A stretch of DNA of 64,000 nt from Flammeovirgaceae bacterium 311 (GCA_000597885.1 CP004371.1:2620501-2684500); one strand, 5' to 3'. Positions 46,479-55,431 are shown, counted from the first letter of the stretch. Numbers and translations: made by a program. Notes: generated by a model not told the origin, from the letters alone.

Positions 46479-46957
46479 CTATATAAAAAAATGGTTAAGC
46501 TACTCCTCTACTCAGCTGGTCGGTAACATGCCATGGCTGTTGCAAGCCCTCTGATAAACATAACTAAAGCCCTATTCCGGCACTGATGATAGCTTATTAA
46601 GTATCAGGGCAATAAGCTATATGCTCTATACAAAAAAAAGCCGGGTTTGTTCTAAGCTGCAGCTTTAAAATATGCACAACAAATATCGCATATTTTAAAT
46701 ATTCTATACAGAAAAGTTCATACTATTTCCTCTAAAACCGTTCGCTGCTCCTTTAACAAAAGAAACCATTCCAGAATAAAACCTCTTATGTTAATTTAAC
46801 AAGCAAGTTTAAAAAAACACAATAATAACACTCATTTTATAAATAATAATGAATTTTACCTCACCAGTAGCAGCAATTATTAAAGAATTGAAAATAAAGT
46901 AGCTAACGGTTTAAATATGTTACGGTTTAGATGAAAGTATGCTGCTTCGGCATTGCA
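46479..46957. other. Intergenic region, 480 bases, AT-rich
   Basis: No gene is seen. Two structures stand out: TAGCTTATT / AATAAGCTA (46590-46598 and 46611-46619) and the 12-bp repeat listed separately. The minus-strand glycosyltransferase promoter should be here, but no exact consensus was found. Confidence 0.5.
46664..46699. repeat. 12-bp perfect inverted repeat
   Basis: TTTAAAATATGC (46664-46675), 12-base spacer, GCATATTTTAAA (46688-46699). No T-run beyond it. It lies about 190 bases upstream of the glycosyltransferase start. Operator or DNA-structure element possible. Confidence 0.6.
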
Positions 46958-47875
46958 TTAGCTGTGCTGGCGCAACCATTCTTCCAGAACTGGAAAAACA
47001 TCTTTCGGAGCATCGGGATGGGTTAATAAATTGATGTGTCCGTAATTATGCCTGAACCCTGACTGCTTCCCTGCCACGATCAGCTGGTTTTCCTGGTCAA
47101 CACCTGTTTCCTGTATCAGCCTGTGTACATCTACAGCATTTCCAAGCACTTTATCATCGGCGCCTGTCAGGTAGAGCGCCGGTGGCAGTGCCTGCTGTTT
47201 CAGCGCTTTGGCATAATCGAAACCATCGCGGGGATCAAGCCATTCTTTTTCCACCACCCATTTATGAGTTTCCCGATAAGAGCGTGCAGATTCATCATCG
47301 GAACCCATTTTCCACTTTTGCGCAGGTAAATAGCCATAGAGGCGGGTAAGGGCTTCACCCATTGAAGACCAGGCGCCATCTACCATAACCATCTTCTTCA
47401 GATTCCAGGTTGCCAGGCGGCGCTTAGTACCAAAAAAAGAGAGAGATGCTACCGGTGCCGGCGTTTGCCAGCGGCCTAAATATGCCAAAGCCATAACACC
47501 ACCCCAGGAGTGCCCCACCCAATGCTGAGGCACAGTTCCGCGCAGCTTTACAATTTCCTGCAGCATGGCCGGAAAGTCCTGTTCCAGAATTTCCCGCAGA
47601 CCCCAGTCTGCCCCGGCATCTACCTTTGGGGTACTCTTGCCACGGCCCCTAAGATCTGTCACAAACACATCAAAACCCCTGGAAGCCAGCCAGGGAGCTA
47701 GTCCTTTTCCCGAATCAGAATAAAAAATACCACCGTTCTCAATAGAACCATGCACCATAAACACTGGGGCCCCTTGTTCATTTCCACAGATACGCATCAG
47801 GTGCAAGCGCTGCTCACCTACCTGCACGTAAATCGACTCTCCCGGAGTAGCTCTATCTTTTGAATTAGTATGCAT
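46958..47875 (-). CDS. Alpha/beta hydrolase (esterase/lipase-like)
   Basis: 305 residues from ATG 47875 (MHTNSKDRATPGESIYVQVGEQRLHL). The frame is open 20 codons further, but a TATATTTG -7 element sits just upstream of 47875, which argues for the shorter form. Motifs: VHGSIENGG (oxyanion), GHSWGG (nucleophile elbow), YLTGADDKVLGN with a catalytic Asp and FRHNYGHINLL with a His near the end. No signal peptide. Substrate unknown. No close partner; PfpI lies about 110 bases away on the same strand. Confidence 0.82.
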   Translation of the reverse strand: MHTNSKDRATPGESIYVQVGEQRLHLMRICGNEQGAPVFMVHGSIENGGIFYSDSGKGLAPWLASRGFDVFVTDLRGRGKSTPKVDAGADWGLREILEQDFPAMLQEIVKLRGTVPQHWVGHSWGGVMALAYLGRWQTPAPVASLSFFGTKRRLATWNLKKMVMVDGAWSSMGEALTRLYGYLPAQKWKMGSDDESARSYRETHKWVVEKEWLDPRDGFDYAKALKQQALPPALYLTGADDKVLGNAVDVHRLIQETGVDQENQLIVAGKQSGFRHNYGHINLLTHPDAPKDVFPVLEEWLRQHS

Positions 47876-47880
47876 GCATA

Positions 47881-47888
47881 CAAATATA
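47881..47888 (-). promoter_or_regulatory. -7 element of the hydrolase gene
   Basis: Minus strand TATATTTG. Transcription would start about at the ATG at 47875, suggesting a leaderless or nearly leaderless mRNA if real. No -33 box seen. Confidence 0.35.
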
Positions 47889-47987
47889 AGGTATGTATTT
47901 ATAAGAATGTTAAAAAAGCTATTCACCAGTGGCAAATAGCTTTTCTTCTATACTTAACAGACGCACATAATTATGCGTTCACCCATA

Positions 47988-48575
47988 TCAGGATTGGGCA
48001 TTGGCTTTGTTTACGTTATTTTTAGCTGCAGAGATACCCTCACTCATTACTTTCACCATACTCTCGCAGAAAGCGGGCAAATCATCGGGGTTTCGGCTGG
48101 TTACCAAGCCGCCATCTACCACTACCTCCTGATCTTTCCAGATGGCACCAGCATTGATCAGGTCCGTTTTGATAGAAGAATAAGAGGTCATGGAACGGCC
48201 TTCCACTACATCGGCTTCTACCAATACCCAGGGAGCATGGCAGATGGCAGCCACAGGCTTTTCGCTGGTAAAAAAGCCTTTTACAAAATTCACTGCCTTA
48301 TCATTATCCCTTAGGTTATCCGGATTCATCTGCCCGCCGGGCAGCACCAGTCCATCATAATCTTCAGGCTTTACATTTTCAACTGTTTTATCCACCGGAA
48401 ATTCATCTCCCCAATGATCATGTTTCCATCCCTTTACCTTGCCACTTTTCAGGCTGACAGTTTCCACATTTGCCCCGGCATTTAGCAGTGCTTCCCTGGG
48501 CTTTGTATATTCTACTTGTTCAAATCCATCAGATACCAGTATGGCTACCTTTTTTCCGCTTAAATTATTTTCCAT
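47988..48575 (-). CDS. DJ-1/PfpI family protein (type 1 glutamine amidotransferase-like)
   Basis: 195 residues from ATG 48575 (MENNLSGKKVAILVSDGFEQ). Nucleophile elbow AAICHAPWVLVEA with Cys112-His113, Glu near 19-22 in DGFEQVEYTKP and the LVLPGGQMNPDNLR loop. This matches the PfpI/YhbO-type proteases or deglycases linked to stress and protein or nucleotide repair. Substrate cannot be called. Lies next to a topoisomerase IB gene transcribed the other way; a stress-gene neighbourhood is plausible. Confidence 0.88.
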   Translation of the reverse strand: MENNLSGKKVAILVSDGFEQVEYTKPREALLNAGANVETVSLKSGKVKGWKHDHWGDEFPVDKTVENVKPEDYDGLVLPGGQMNPDNLRDNDKAVNFVKGFFTSEKPVAAICHAPWVLVEADVVEGRSMTSYSSIKTDLINAGAIWKDQEVVVDGGLVTSRNPDDLPAFCESMVKVMSEGISAAKNNVNKANAQS

Positions 48576-48670
48576 TGTATTCAAATTTGATCTTAAGTTT
48601 AAAACTATAAGCATCTACGGCTCAGCTGAGGCATTGTTTGTGAATAATACTTAAAAAAATACAAACCTGC

Positions 48671-48712
48671 AGGAGGTTATGGCGTATGAGATAATCATTT
48701 AGAGGAGGCCGA
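48671..48712 (+). promoter_or_regulatory. Double Shine-Dalgarno leader with mini-ORFs before topoisomerase IB
   Basis: AGGAGG at 48671-48676 precedes a seven-codon ORF (ATG 48679, MAYEIII, TAG 48700-48702) and a two-codon ORF (ATG 48686). A second AGGAGG (48703-48708) follows at once and sits four bases before the gene's ATG. The layout resembles a translation-coupling leader; it could be chance. Confidence 0.35.
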
Positions 48713-49837
48713 ATGGCAGAGGAGAAAATAGTTAAATTAATATATGTTACTGATGACGAACCTGGCTATCGCAGAAAAAAGTGGGGCCGTGGACATCAGT
48801 ATTTTGATCCGGCGGGAAGCAGGATCTCGAGAGATGAACTAAAGGACAGGCTGAAAACCCTGGTAATTCCCCCCATGTGGGAAAACGTATGGATCTGCAA
48901 GCGCAAAAACGGCCATTTGCAGGTAACAGGTTACGACGAAAAGGGGCGCAAACAATACCTGTACCATCCACTATGGCAGGAGTACCGCAGCCGGCATAAG
49001 TTCGATAAAATGATCGAATTTGGCCATGCACTACCACGCATACGTGAGCAGGTAGCTAAAGACTTAAGAAGAAAGGGCTGGCCTAAAGAGAAAATTCTGG
49101 CACTGGTGGTATCCATACTGGACGAAACCCATGTACGGATTGGCAACCGGGAGTACCTTAAGGAAAATAATACTTACGGCCTTACCACCCTTCGCCGCAA
49201 ACACCTGGTGCTGGAAGATGGCGAGGCCACTTTTACCTACAAAGCCAAGCATGGTATAGAGCAAAAGGTAACCATTGACAATAAAAAGCTGGTAAAGCTG
49301 ATTAAGGAATGTAGTGAACTACCCGGTTACGAACTTTTCAGATACCAGGAAGGCGCACTGGCCGGCCAGGCGGTAGACAGCGGCGATGTAAACGAGTATT
49401 TAAAGGAAATTAGCGGCGAAGACTTCAGCAGCAAAAACTTTCGCACCTGGGGAGGCACTGTAACAACCGTAGAACGGCTGGAGGATGCGATTGAGGATAT
49501 CACAGAAAATCCCAAGCGGGAATTAACCCCTACCCTGGTAAAGAAAGTGGCAGAGCGTTTAGGTAATACCGAAGCTGTTTGCCGGGAGTACTATATACAT
49601 CCCTGTGTGCTGGATAGTGTCGACAGCGGTTATCTGCTGCAAAGCCTGCGAAGATTTAAAACTACAGATCAGGGGCCTTATGGCCTCAGGCCATTAGAGC
49701 AGGTTACGCTTAAAGTGCTTGAGAAGCAGCAAAAGGAGCATGAGGTAACAATTGAAATCGTAGACAAAAAGAACCTGTCGGGTTCCACGGTTATCAAAAA
49801 TAATATTAAAGCAGAAGCCCATAAAAAAAGCGCCTGA
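48713..49837 (+). CDS. DNA topoisomerase IB (eukaryotic/poxvirus type)
   Basis: 374 residues. Relaxes supercoils by a 3'-phosphotyrosyl intermediate. N-terminal domain PGYRRKKWGRGHQYFDPAGSRI; then catalytic region RIGNREYLKENNTYGLTTLRRKH, AKHGIEQKVTIDNKKLV, RTWGGTVTTVERL and the nucleophile Tyr294 in YYIHPCVLDS. The basic catalytic residues Arg and Lys of the family can be seen in LRRKH and FRTWGGT. Bacterial type IB enzymes are thought to come from lateral spread, and appear in stress-linked settings. The last ~50 residues contain KKNLSGSTVIKNN. Ends at a shared hairpin. Confidence 0.93.
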   Translation: MAEEKIVKLIYVTDDEPGYRRKKWGRGHQYFDPAGSRISRDELKDRLKTLVIPPMWENVWICKRKNGHLQVTGYDEKGRKQYLYHPLWQEYRSRHKFDKMIEFGHALPRIREQVAKDLRRKGWPKEKILALVVSILDETHVRIGNREYLKENNTYGLTTLRRKHLVLEDGEATFTYKAKHGIEQKVTIDNKKLVKLIKECSELPGYELFRYQEGALAGQAVDSGDVNEYLKEISGEDFSSKNFRTWGGTVTTVERLEDAIEDITENPKRELTPTLVKKVAERLGNTEAVCREYYIHPCVLDSVDSGYLLQSLRRFKTTDQGPYGLRPLEQVTLKVLEKQQKEHEVTIEIVDKKNLSGSTVIKNNIKAEAHKKSA

Positions 49838-49857
49838 TAAACAGGCGCTTTTTTTTG
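49829..49857. terminator. Bidirectional terminator
   Basis: AGCGCCTG (49829-49836) pairs with CAGGCGCT (49842-49849), followed by eight T and preceded by seven A. The first arm overlaps the end of the topoisomerase gene. Confidence 0.9.
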
Positions 49858-49858
49858 A

Positions 49859-50017
49859 TTACCGGCGGCTTAGCACCACAAATGCATGTATAATACCAGG
49901 CACAATGCCAATGATAGTAAGTAGTACATTTACAAAAAATTTGCCTCCCAGACCATAGCGCATACCTACAGCCAGGGGCGGAAAAAAGATGGCAAGTATG
50001 ATTTCTAAAAATGTCAT
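49859..50017 (-). CDS. Pmp3/YqaE family mini membrane protein
   Basis: 52 residues: begins MTFLEIILAIFFPPLAVGMR, then YGLGGKFFVNVLLTIIGIVP and GIIHAFVVLSRR. This matches the Pmp3/YqaE (UPF0057) family: two TM helices, the FPPLAV motif and the final G-x-IHA. In yeast and plants Pmp3 affects cation leak and stress tolerance; in bacteria it is stress-induced. The gene is too short for most ORF lists. ATG at 50017, TAA at 49859-49861, convergent with the topoisomerase gene and sharing its terminator. Confidence 0.93.
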   Translation of the reverse strand: MTFLEIILAIFFPPLAVGMRYGLGGKFFVNVLLTIIGIVPGIIHAFVVLSRR

Positions 50018-50293
50018 AGTTTCAATGTTTTAGACTAAAAAATATATATTGTTTAGTACGGAGGCAGACAAATTTTGTTTTTTTCCCTAATAAGACCTCC
50101 TGATTAAGTTTATTGCCGTATATTTAATTAATAAACCGGCATAAACGCTGCACTATTTACTTTAGTACATCACAATTATGCTTTTTATACCGCTGAAACA
50201 AAAATTTTGCCCGCTCAAATAAAAACCGTTCAAAGCTGGTGCAATTTTTGCTTCATTTACAAAAAAGAGCAAGGCTAATTAACGTCTGCGCGT

Positions 50294-50692
50294 ATGAAAC
50301 AATTGTACATCCTTTTTCTTATTGCCATATCAATGATGATTGGTACCGGTGTTCAGGCGCAGGTTCGCTCCGGCTCCGGCACACCGTCTTATAATACACA
50401 CAAAGAGTTTGCATTCTCCGGCGATAGAGTAATAGACCCGCGCAGTGATGTAAAGCTTTTCCCTAACCCGGCTGTTGAATACCTGATCGTTGAGATTAAC
50501 AGCCAGGACCTAAGCAGCGTTAGTTTCGAGCTTAATAATATTATTGGCAACAACTTTGATATACGCAGTGAGCCAATGGGAAATAACCGCTATAAGATCT
50601 ATGTAAAAGATCTGCGTCCGGGTTATTATTTTATTACACTGAAGGACGACAACAGCTCCTATAAGCGCACCTACCGCTTTCTGAAAAAATAA
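50294..50692 (+). CDS. Short secreted protein with a T9SS type A sorting-like domain
   Basis: 132 residues. Signal peptide (MKQLYILFLIAISMMIGTGVQAQ), a linker of ~30, then a domain running VKLFPNPAVEYLIVEI (53-68), ...SSVSFELNNIIGNNF... and IYVKDLRPGYYFITLKDD...RTYRFLKK. FPNPA, the G-x-Y-F near the end and the final basic residues match the Por/T9SS type A C-terminal sorting domain. Here that domain is almost the whole mature protein, with no catalytic or adhesive cargo. It may be a stand-alone domain with another role. Confidence 0.72.
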   Translation: MKQLYILFLIAISMMIGTGVQAQVRSGSGTPSYNTHKEFAFSGDRVIDPRSDVKLFPNPAVEYLIVEINSQDLSSVSFELNNIIGNNFDIRSEPMGNNRYKIYVKDLRPGYYFITLKDDNSSYKRTYRFLKK

Positions 50693-50714
50693 CCCTGTTC
50701 TAAAATATTGAAAA

Positions 50715-50741
50715 GGCCTGATTTGCATCAGGTCTTTTTTT
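50715..50741 (+). terminator. Terminator after the T9SS-domain gene
   Basis: GGCCTGAT (50715-50722) with ATCAGGTC (50727-50734), one G-U pair, then seven T. Confidence 0.85.
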
Positions 50742-50792
50742 GTATCCCGCATTTGCCAGTCAGCTCTTTACCAGAAATAATCCTTATTGCCT

Positions 50793-51911
50793 ATGAAAAG
50801 CCGCTTTGCTGCTTTAGCCCTTGTGCTGTTGGGAATATGCTTTTCTTATCAGAGCAGTGCAAACAGCACTACCACTACATACCTGACAGACACGACCCTG
50901 CAAAAACAGAAGGGTAGCTGGGTAGCCCTGCCCGTGCTCTACTACTCTCCCGAAACCCGCCTGGGCTTTGGGGTACTGGGCATGCACCTGTTTAAACCTC
51001 GCGGAGCCGATACCCTCACCCGCACCTCCAACATACAGGCATATGTATTGTACACCATCAATAAGCAGTTACTGATCTCGCCACGCTATACCATTTTCTT
51101 CCCGCAGGATAAGTACACCCTGCAGGGAAACCTGGCTTACTTTAGTTTTCCGCAATTTTACTACTGCATTGGCAACAAACTGCCGGAAGAAAACGAAGAG
51201 CTGGTGGATTACACCCTTTTCAGGCTGGAAAACAAGTTCATGAAAAAGCTGACACCAGCCATTTTTGCCGGCCCACAGTGGAATTACTACCAGGTATACG
51301 ATGTAGTGCCGGTAGCAGAAGGACTTTTAGAAACGACAAAACCCAACGGTTGGAATGGTTACAGAGCCTCGGGCCTTGGCCTTGTAGCCGCTTACGACAC
51401 CCGCGATGTAGTGGTAAACCCTTCAGGCGGTGCCTTTCTGGAAGTGAGCACCACCTTTAACACTTCCTTTTTTGGAAGCGAATACCGTTTTTCCAGGTAT
51501 AACCTGGATGCCCGCAGGTACTTTACCCTGAACAAGAAAGGGCATGTACTGGCCCTGCAGGGTATTGCCCAGCTAACCAGCGGTGATGTTCCGTTCCTGG
51601 AGCACCCGGCACTGGGTGGCGACAGGATCATGCGCGGCTATTACGAGGGCCGCTACCGCGACAAACAGCACCTGGCCGCACAAGCCGAATACCGGGCGCC
51701 GCTTTTCTGGCGTATTGGTGCAGTAGCCTTTGCCGGCTTAGGCGAGGTTGCCCCTTCCCTGGATAGGTTTGAATTAGATGAAGTAAAGCCTTCTTATGGC
51801 TTAGGACTCCGTTTTCTGGTGAACAAGGCCGAACGTGTAAATATCAGGCTGGACTATGGCTGGGGTAAAGACACCAGCGGCTTCTACCTGGAGATTACAG
51901 AGGCTTTTTAA
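50793..51911 (+). CDS. BamA/TamA-superfamily outer-membrane barrel (surface antigen D15)
   Basis: 372 residues from ATG 50793 ([20 protein letters not shown] signal). No POTRA domains: the mature part starts at once with barrel strands (YYSPETRLGFGVLGMHLFKP). Typical D15 features: GLGLVAAYDTRDVVVNPSGGAFLEV, the strand with RYFTLNKKGHVLALQGIAQL, HPALGGDRIMRGYYEGRYRDK (the conserved lid-lock loop with RGY) and a final YGWGKDTSGFYLEITEAF ending in Phe. About 16 strands. POTRA-less members are common in Bacteroidota and have roles in transport of unknown substrate. Confidence 0.87.
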   Translation: MKSRFAALALVLLGICFSYQSSANSTTTTYLTDTTLQKQKGSWVALPVLYYSPETRLGFGVLGMHLFKPRGADTLTRTSNIQAYVLYTINKQLLISPRYTIFFPQDKYTLQGNLAYFSFPQFYYCIGNKLPEENEELVDYTLFRLENKFMKKLTPAIFAGPQWNYYQVYDVVPVAEGLLETTKPNGWNGYRASGLGLVAAYDTRDVVVNPSGGAFLEVSTTFNTSFFGSEYRFSRYNLDARRYFTLNKKGHVLALQGIAQLTSGDVPFLEHPALGGDRIMRGYYEGRYRDKQHLAAQAEYRAPLFWRIGAVAFAGLGEVAPSLDRFELDEVKPSYGLGLRFLVNKAERVNIRLDYGWGKDTSGFYLEITEAF

Positions 51912-51996
51912 AAAATATTATTTTTTTATGCATCCCTTCCAACCAACCGGCATGCAGGCAACGTCTTGACTGTAGATTCTGATATTATAGTGTGGA

Positions 51997-52106
51997 GATC
52001 AGGCGTGTCCCTCCTCCGAATTACTACTCTTCTGATGAACGCCTGATCAAGCATCTATTGAAGGGTGCTGGTTAAAAACAAGGATGTGCAACTAAACCTT
52101 GTTTTT
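51997..52106 (+). ncRNA. Candidate small RNA with C-rich loop
   Basis: GATCAGGCGT (51997-52006) pairs with ACGCCTGATC (52039-52048), enclosing a loop with CCCTCCTCC, complementary to Shine-Dalgarno sequences. A second hairpin AAAAACAAGG/CCTTGTTTTT (52074-52083, 52097-52106) with a T-rich tail would end the RNA. No promoter matching the Bacteroidota consensus is seen, so it may be a processed 3' UTR of the barrel gene. Read from structure only. Confidence 0.35.
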
Positions 52107-52120
52107 CTCTTCTCACCTCC

Positions 52121-52152
52121 AAAAAGCACCGTTTGTTCCAACGGTGCTTTTT
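52121..52152. terminator. Bidirectional terminator
   Basis: AAAAAGCACCGTT (52121-52133) pairs with AACGGTGCTTTTT (52140-52152), loop TGTTCC, with more T following. It serves the convergent channel gene and back-stops the upstream transcript. Confidence 0.88.
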
Positions 52153-52191
52153 TTTATCACTAAACAGGCTGTCAATATGGTTGAAGACGAA

Positions 52192-53301
52192 TCAGGGCTG
52201 ACTCTCCTTTTCAGGTATAAAACGATCCAGCTCCTGCTGCCAGAGGGGAGTATTGATAATGCGGAGCAGCGCATGGTTTACCGGCTCTCTTAAAGGGCTG
52301 TTTGCTTTCAGGCCGAAAGCATAATAATGAGGGGCTATTTTTACAGGCTGTACCTGCAGAGGAAGATTGGTGCTGTTATTTATGGTGTACCTCAGAACAG
52401 GCACACTATGTAAAACAGCGTCCAGCTCATTCTTTTTTACTGCATTCAGCGCTTCCTGCAGGTCCTGAAACTTATGAAAAGGGATTCTCTCCTGCTGCAA
52501 ATATGCAACAGCCTCAGAACCTTCTACAGCAGCAATCTCCATATCACGAAGATCAGCAGGAACTTTAACCTTTCCTTTACCAGAGCTCCCCATCACAACC
52601 GAGACCAGTGACGCAGTAAGTACCGCCGTAACAGCCATAGCAACCAGCATCCAAAGTAATGCAACAGCCCGCCCTAATGGAGTTACTGGTGCTTTATCAC
52701 CATAGCCAATGGTAGTCATGGTTACCCCTGCCCACCAAAAGCCAGAGCCAATTCCCTCCAACACCGAGCGGTCTCCTCCGAACTGCTTTTCATTATGGCC
52801 CCGCTCTATCAAATATATGATTGAACCGACAATGAGCAGCAAAACTGAAAGCATAGCTGTAATCACCCAGAAACGCTTGTTGAAGAAAGCTTTAGTAATA
52901 GACGATATTCCCCCTATTTCCGCTGTAGCAACTCCCAGCTCAGCAGTATGGTAAAAATGGCTAAAATCTACGAGTGCATCAGATTCAGCAGTAACATCCC
53001 CCAGCAGAAACAGGTCTATCTTTTCCGCCTGTAGCAACGAAACAGCATCACCGGGGGCTATTTCAGTATAGCGGTAGGTAATATTAATATCCTCGGCTAC
53101 AGCTCGCCATAATCGAACACTAATCCCATCCCAGGTGCCGTTCTCACCCTTAATAATGTAGGGAGGTTGTGGATGTACCCCAATTAAGAGCTCACGCCCC
53201 GCTTGAGCTTTTGCAGTGGTATCTGATTGCCCATAAGCAACCCCTGAAAATATAAGAACTAAAAATAGCTTGATTAAAAGCAAAAAACAGATTAAACGCA
53301 T
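52192..53301 (-). CDS. Prokaryotic ionotropic glutamate-receptor-like K+ channel (GluR0 type)
   Basis: 369 residues: signal peptide (1-24), first half of a periplasmic solute-binding domain (about 37-130, PPYIIKGENGTWDGISVRLWRAVA), TM1 (143-165), a pore loop with TTIGYGD (196-202), TM2 (209-237), then the second lobe of the binding domain (about 248-360). The filter TxGYGD is that of potassium channels. This order is the GluR0 architecture. The Arg of the family motif T-x-E-R, which grips the amino-acid carboxylate, appears as Ser107 (VTAES), so the ligand may not be a usual amino acid. Probably a homotetramer in the inner membrane with binding domains in the periplasm. Confidence 0.92.
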   Translation of the reverse strand: MRLICFLLLIKLFLVLIFSGVAYGQSDTTAKAQAGRELLIGVHPQPPYIIKGENGTWDGISVRLWRAVAEDINITYRYTEIAPGDAVSLLQAEKIDLFLLGDVTAESDALVDFSHFYHTAELGVATAEIGGISSITKAFFNKRFWVITAMLSVLLLIVGSIIYLIERGHNEKQFGGDRSVLEGIGSGFWWAGVTMTTIGYGDKAPVTPLGRAVALLWMLVAMAVTAVLTASLVSVVMGSSGKGKVKVPADLRDMEIAAVEGSEAVAYLQQERIPFHKFQDLQEALNAVKKNELDAVLHSVPVLRYTINNSTNLPLQVQPVKIAPHYYAFGLKANSPLREPVNHALLRIINTPLWQQELDRFIPEKESQP

Positions 53302-53644
53302 GGCAATTTAGGTTAAAGAGTCTGCCATCAAAAGGTAGCAGCAGACACTAAGGCTGTTAGTGTTGCATAAATAAAGTCCAGGCTTCAAACTAAATTCAGG
53401 AGCAGTTGCTATAATATATAGCTCACAAGCAGTATGTTCACTCCCTATCCGATCGCTGCAGGCTAATGATTGGGAGGCTGGTATCGGTAAATAAATATCT
53501 ACGGCACCTCATAGCTCGCATGATGCTTTAGAACAAAACTGCAGCTCAAATCCCGGATTTAATACTGTATCTGACTTAAAAAAGCTGAAAAGGAGTTTGT
53601 TTGTTTTGATACCACCGGTTTCAGGACCGCAACACCCGCAGCGT
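53302..53644. other. Intergenic region, nothing firm
   Basis: 343 bases between the channel start and the asnS terminator. A short GTCTGC/GCAGAC inverted repeat lies near 53320-53347, in the channel's upstream region. No gene seen. Confidence 0.45.
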
Positions 53645-53678
53645 AAAAAAAAGCACCGGCCATAAAACCAGTGCTCTT
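53645..53678 (-). terminator. Terminator after asnS
   Basis: On the minus strand GAGCACTGG pairs with CCGGTGCTT (one G-U pair), followed by a T-run and TACGC. Confidence 0.8.
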
Positions 53679-53705
53679 CTATCATCTAACTGCTATCTTC
53701 TAAAA

Positions 53706-55166
53706 CTAAAACTCCGCACTGCCTGGGAAGCGTGGGAAGGGAATCACATCGCGAATATTGGTCATGCCGGTAACGAAGAGCATGAGGCGTTCAAAGCCAA
53801 GCCCAAAGCCGCTGTGTGGAACAGTACCAAACCTGCGGGTTTCCAGGTACCACCAAATGGCTTCCTCCTCAATTCCCATGGATTTTGCACGTTCTTTTAA
53901 TTCTTCATAACGTTCTTCCCGCTGCGAACCGCCCACTATCTCGCCAATACCGGGAAAGAGAATATCCATGGCGCCTACAGTTTTACCGTCTTCGTTCAGG
54001 CGCATATAAAATGACTTAATGGCAGCCGGGTAGTTGTAGAGAATCACCGGCTTTTTAAAGTGCTTCTCTACCAGGTAGCGCTCGTGCTCACTCTGCAGGT
54101 CGGTTCCCCATTCTTCTATAAGGTACTGGAATTTCTTTTTACGGTTGTGCTGCGAATTACGCAGTATTTCAATAGCCTCTGTATAGCTTAGGCGCTCAAA
54201 GGGATGCTCCAGCACAAACTGCAGGCGCTCCAGCAGTCCCAGTTCACTGCGCTCGTTCTGGGGTTTTTGCTTTTCTTCTTCGGCGGCGCGCTGTGCTAAG
54301 AACTCAAGGTCTTCGCTGCAGTGCTCCAGGGCATAGCGGATCACATACTTCAGCATGCGTTCGGCCAGGTCCATGTTATCATCCAGCTCGTAAAAGGCTA
54401 CCTCGGGCTCAATCATCCAGAACTCTGCCAGGTGGCGGCTGGTATTTGAGTTTTCTGCCCTGAAGGTAGGGCCAAAGGTATAGATCTTGCCCAGTGCTGT
54501 GGCTCCAAGCTCTCCTTCCAGTTGTCCGCTTACGGTAAGGTTGGTAGCATGCTCAAAGAAATCTTTTTTATAATCTATCTCCCCTGCCTCTGTACGGGGC
54601 GGGTTTTTCAGATCCAGGGTAGTTACCTGAAACATTTCGCCGGCACCCTCGGCATCAGAAGCCGTGATAATGGGCGTATGCAGGTTAAAGAAACCCTCCT
54701 CGTTAAAGAACTGGTGAACGGCAAACTGCAGGTGATGGCGTATGCGAAACACGGCACCAAAAGTATTGGTACGCATGCGCAGGTGTGCAATTTCACGCAA
54801 AAACTCCAGCGAATGCTTTTTAGGCTGCAGCGGGTACTTTTCAGGATCGGCTTCGCCGAGCACCTTGATATCTGTTGCCTGCAGCTCTACGCTCTGGCCT
54901 TTGCCCTGAGAGGCTACCAGGTTACCGGTAACAGCCAGTGCTGCTCCTACACTAATTTTGCGCAGCACCTCCTCCGGCGTATTGGCCGGATCGGTTACCA
55001 CCTGCAGGCTTTGCAGGGAGGAGCCGTCGTTAAGCGTTACGAAAAATACATTTTTGCTTTCGCGCTTATTGCGTACCCAGCCCATGGCAGTTACCTGCTG
55101 GCCGGTTTGCTGGCCCTGCAGCAATTTTACTATTTCTGTGCGTTTGCTAGACTTTGTTCCTTCCAC
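53706..55166 (-). CDS. asnS: Asparaginyl-tRNA synthetase
   Basis: 486 residues, class IIb. Start is GTG at 55166; [17 protein letters not shown] follows and no ATG fits. N-terminal OB-fold anticodon-binding domain ([27 protein letters not shown]). Catalytic core: motif 2 [21 protein letters not shown] and motif 3 [27 protein letters not shown]. With its presence, Asn-tRNA does not depend on GatCAB. GAGGAA lies about seven bases upstream. Stands alone. Confidence 0.96.
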   Translation of the reverse strand: MEGTKSSKRTEIVKLLQGQQTGQQVTAMGWVRNKRESKNVFFVTLNDGSSLQSLQVVTDPANTPEEVLRKISVGAALAVTGNLVASQGKGQSVELQATDIKVLGEADPEKYPLQPKKHSLEFLREIAHLRMRTNTFGAVFRIRHHLQFAVHQFFNEEGFFNLHTPIITASDAEGAGEMFQVTTLDLKNPPRTEAGEIDYKKDFFEHATNLTVSGQLEGELGATALGKIYTFGPTFRAENSNTSRHLAEFWMIEPEVAFYELDDNMDLAERMLKYVIRYALEHCSEDLEFLAQRAAEEEKQKPQNERSELGLLERLQFVLEHPFERLSYTEAIEILRNSQHNRKKKFQYLIEEWGTDLQSEHERYLVEKHFKKPVILYNYPAAIKSFYMRLNEDGKTVGAMDILFPGIGEIVGGSQREERYEELKERAKSMGIEEEAIWWYLETRRFGTVPHSGFGLGFERLMLFVTGMTNIRDVIPFPRFPGSAEF

Positions 55167-55431
55167 GATGTTATTCCTCTTGTTGCAATATTACTAAAGC
55201 TTTGAATAATTCAGCAAACTTAGCGCTGCTGATTCGTTATAATATAGAAGCACAAGGTAGCCAGAGATTATTAATAATAGGGAGAAATCCTTAAGAAGAA
55301 GCTTTGAACAGACGTTTACAGCTCTTTTTTTGGAGTAATGCCGGTAAGCAAAAATACATTGTGCAAGAGAGAGTCAGGAAATTTTATAATTTTACCGTTT
55401 AGCAGAGAAGATAAACTAGAGAAGGGCTCGT

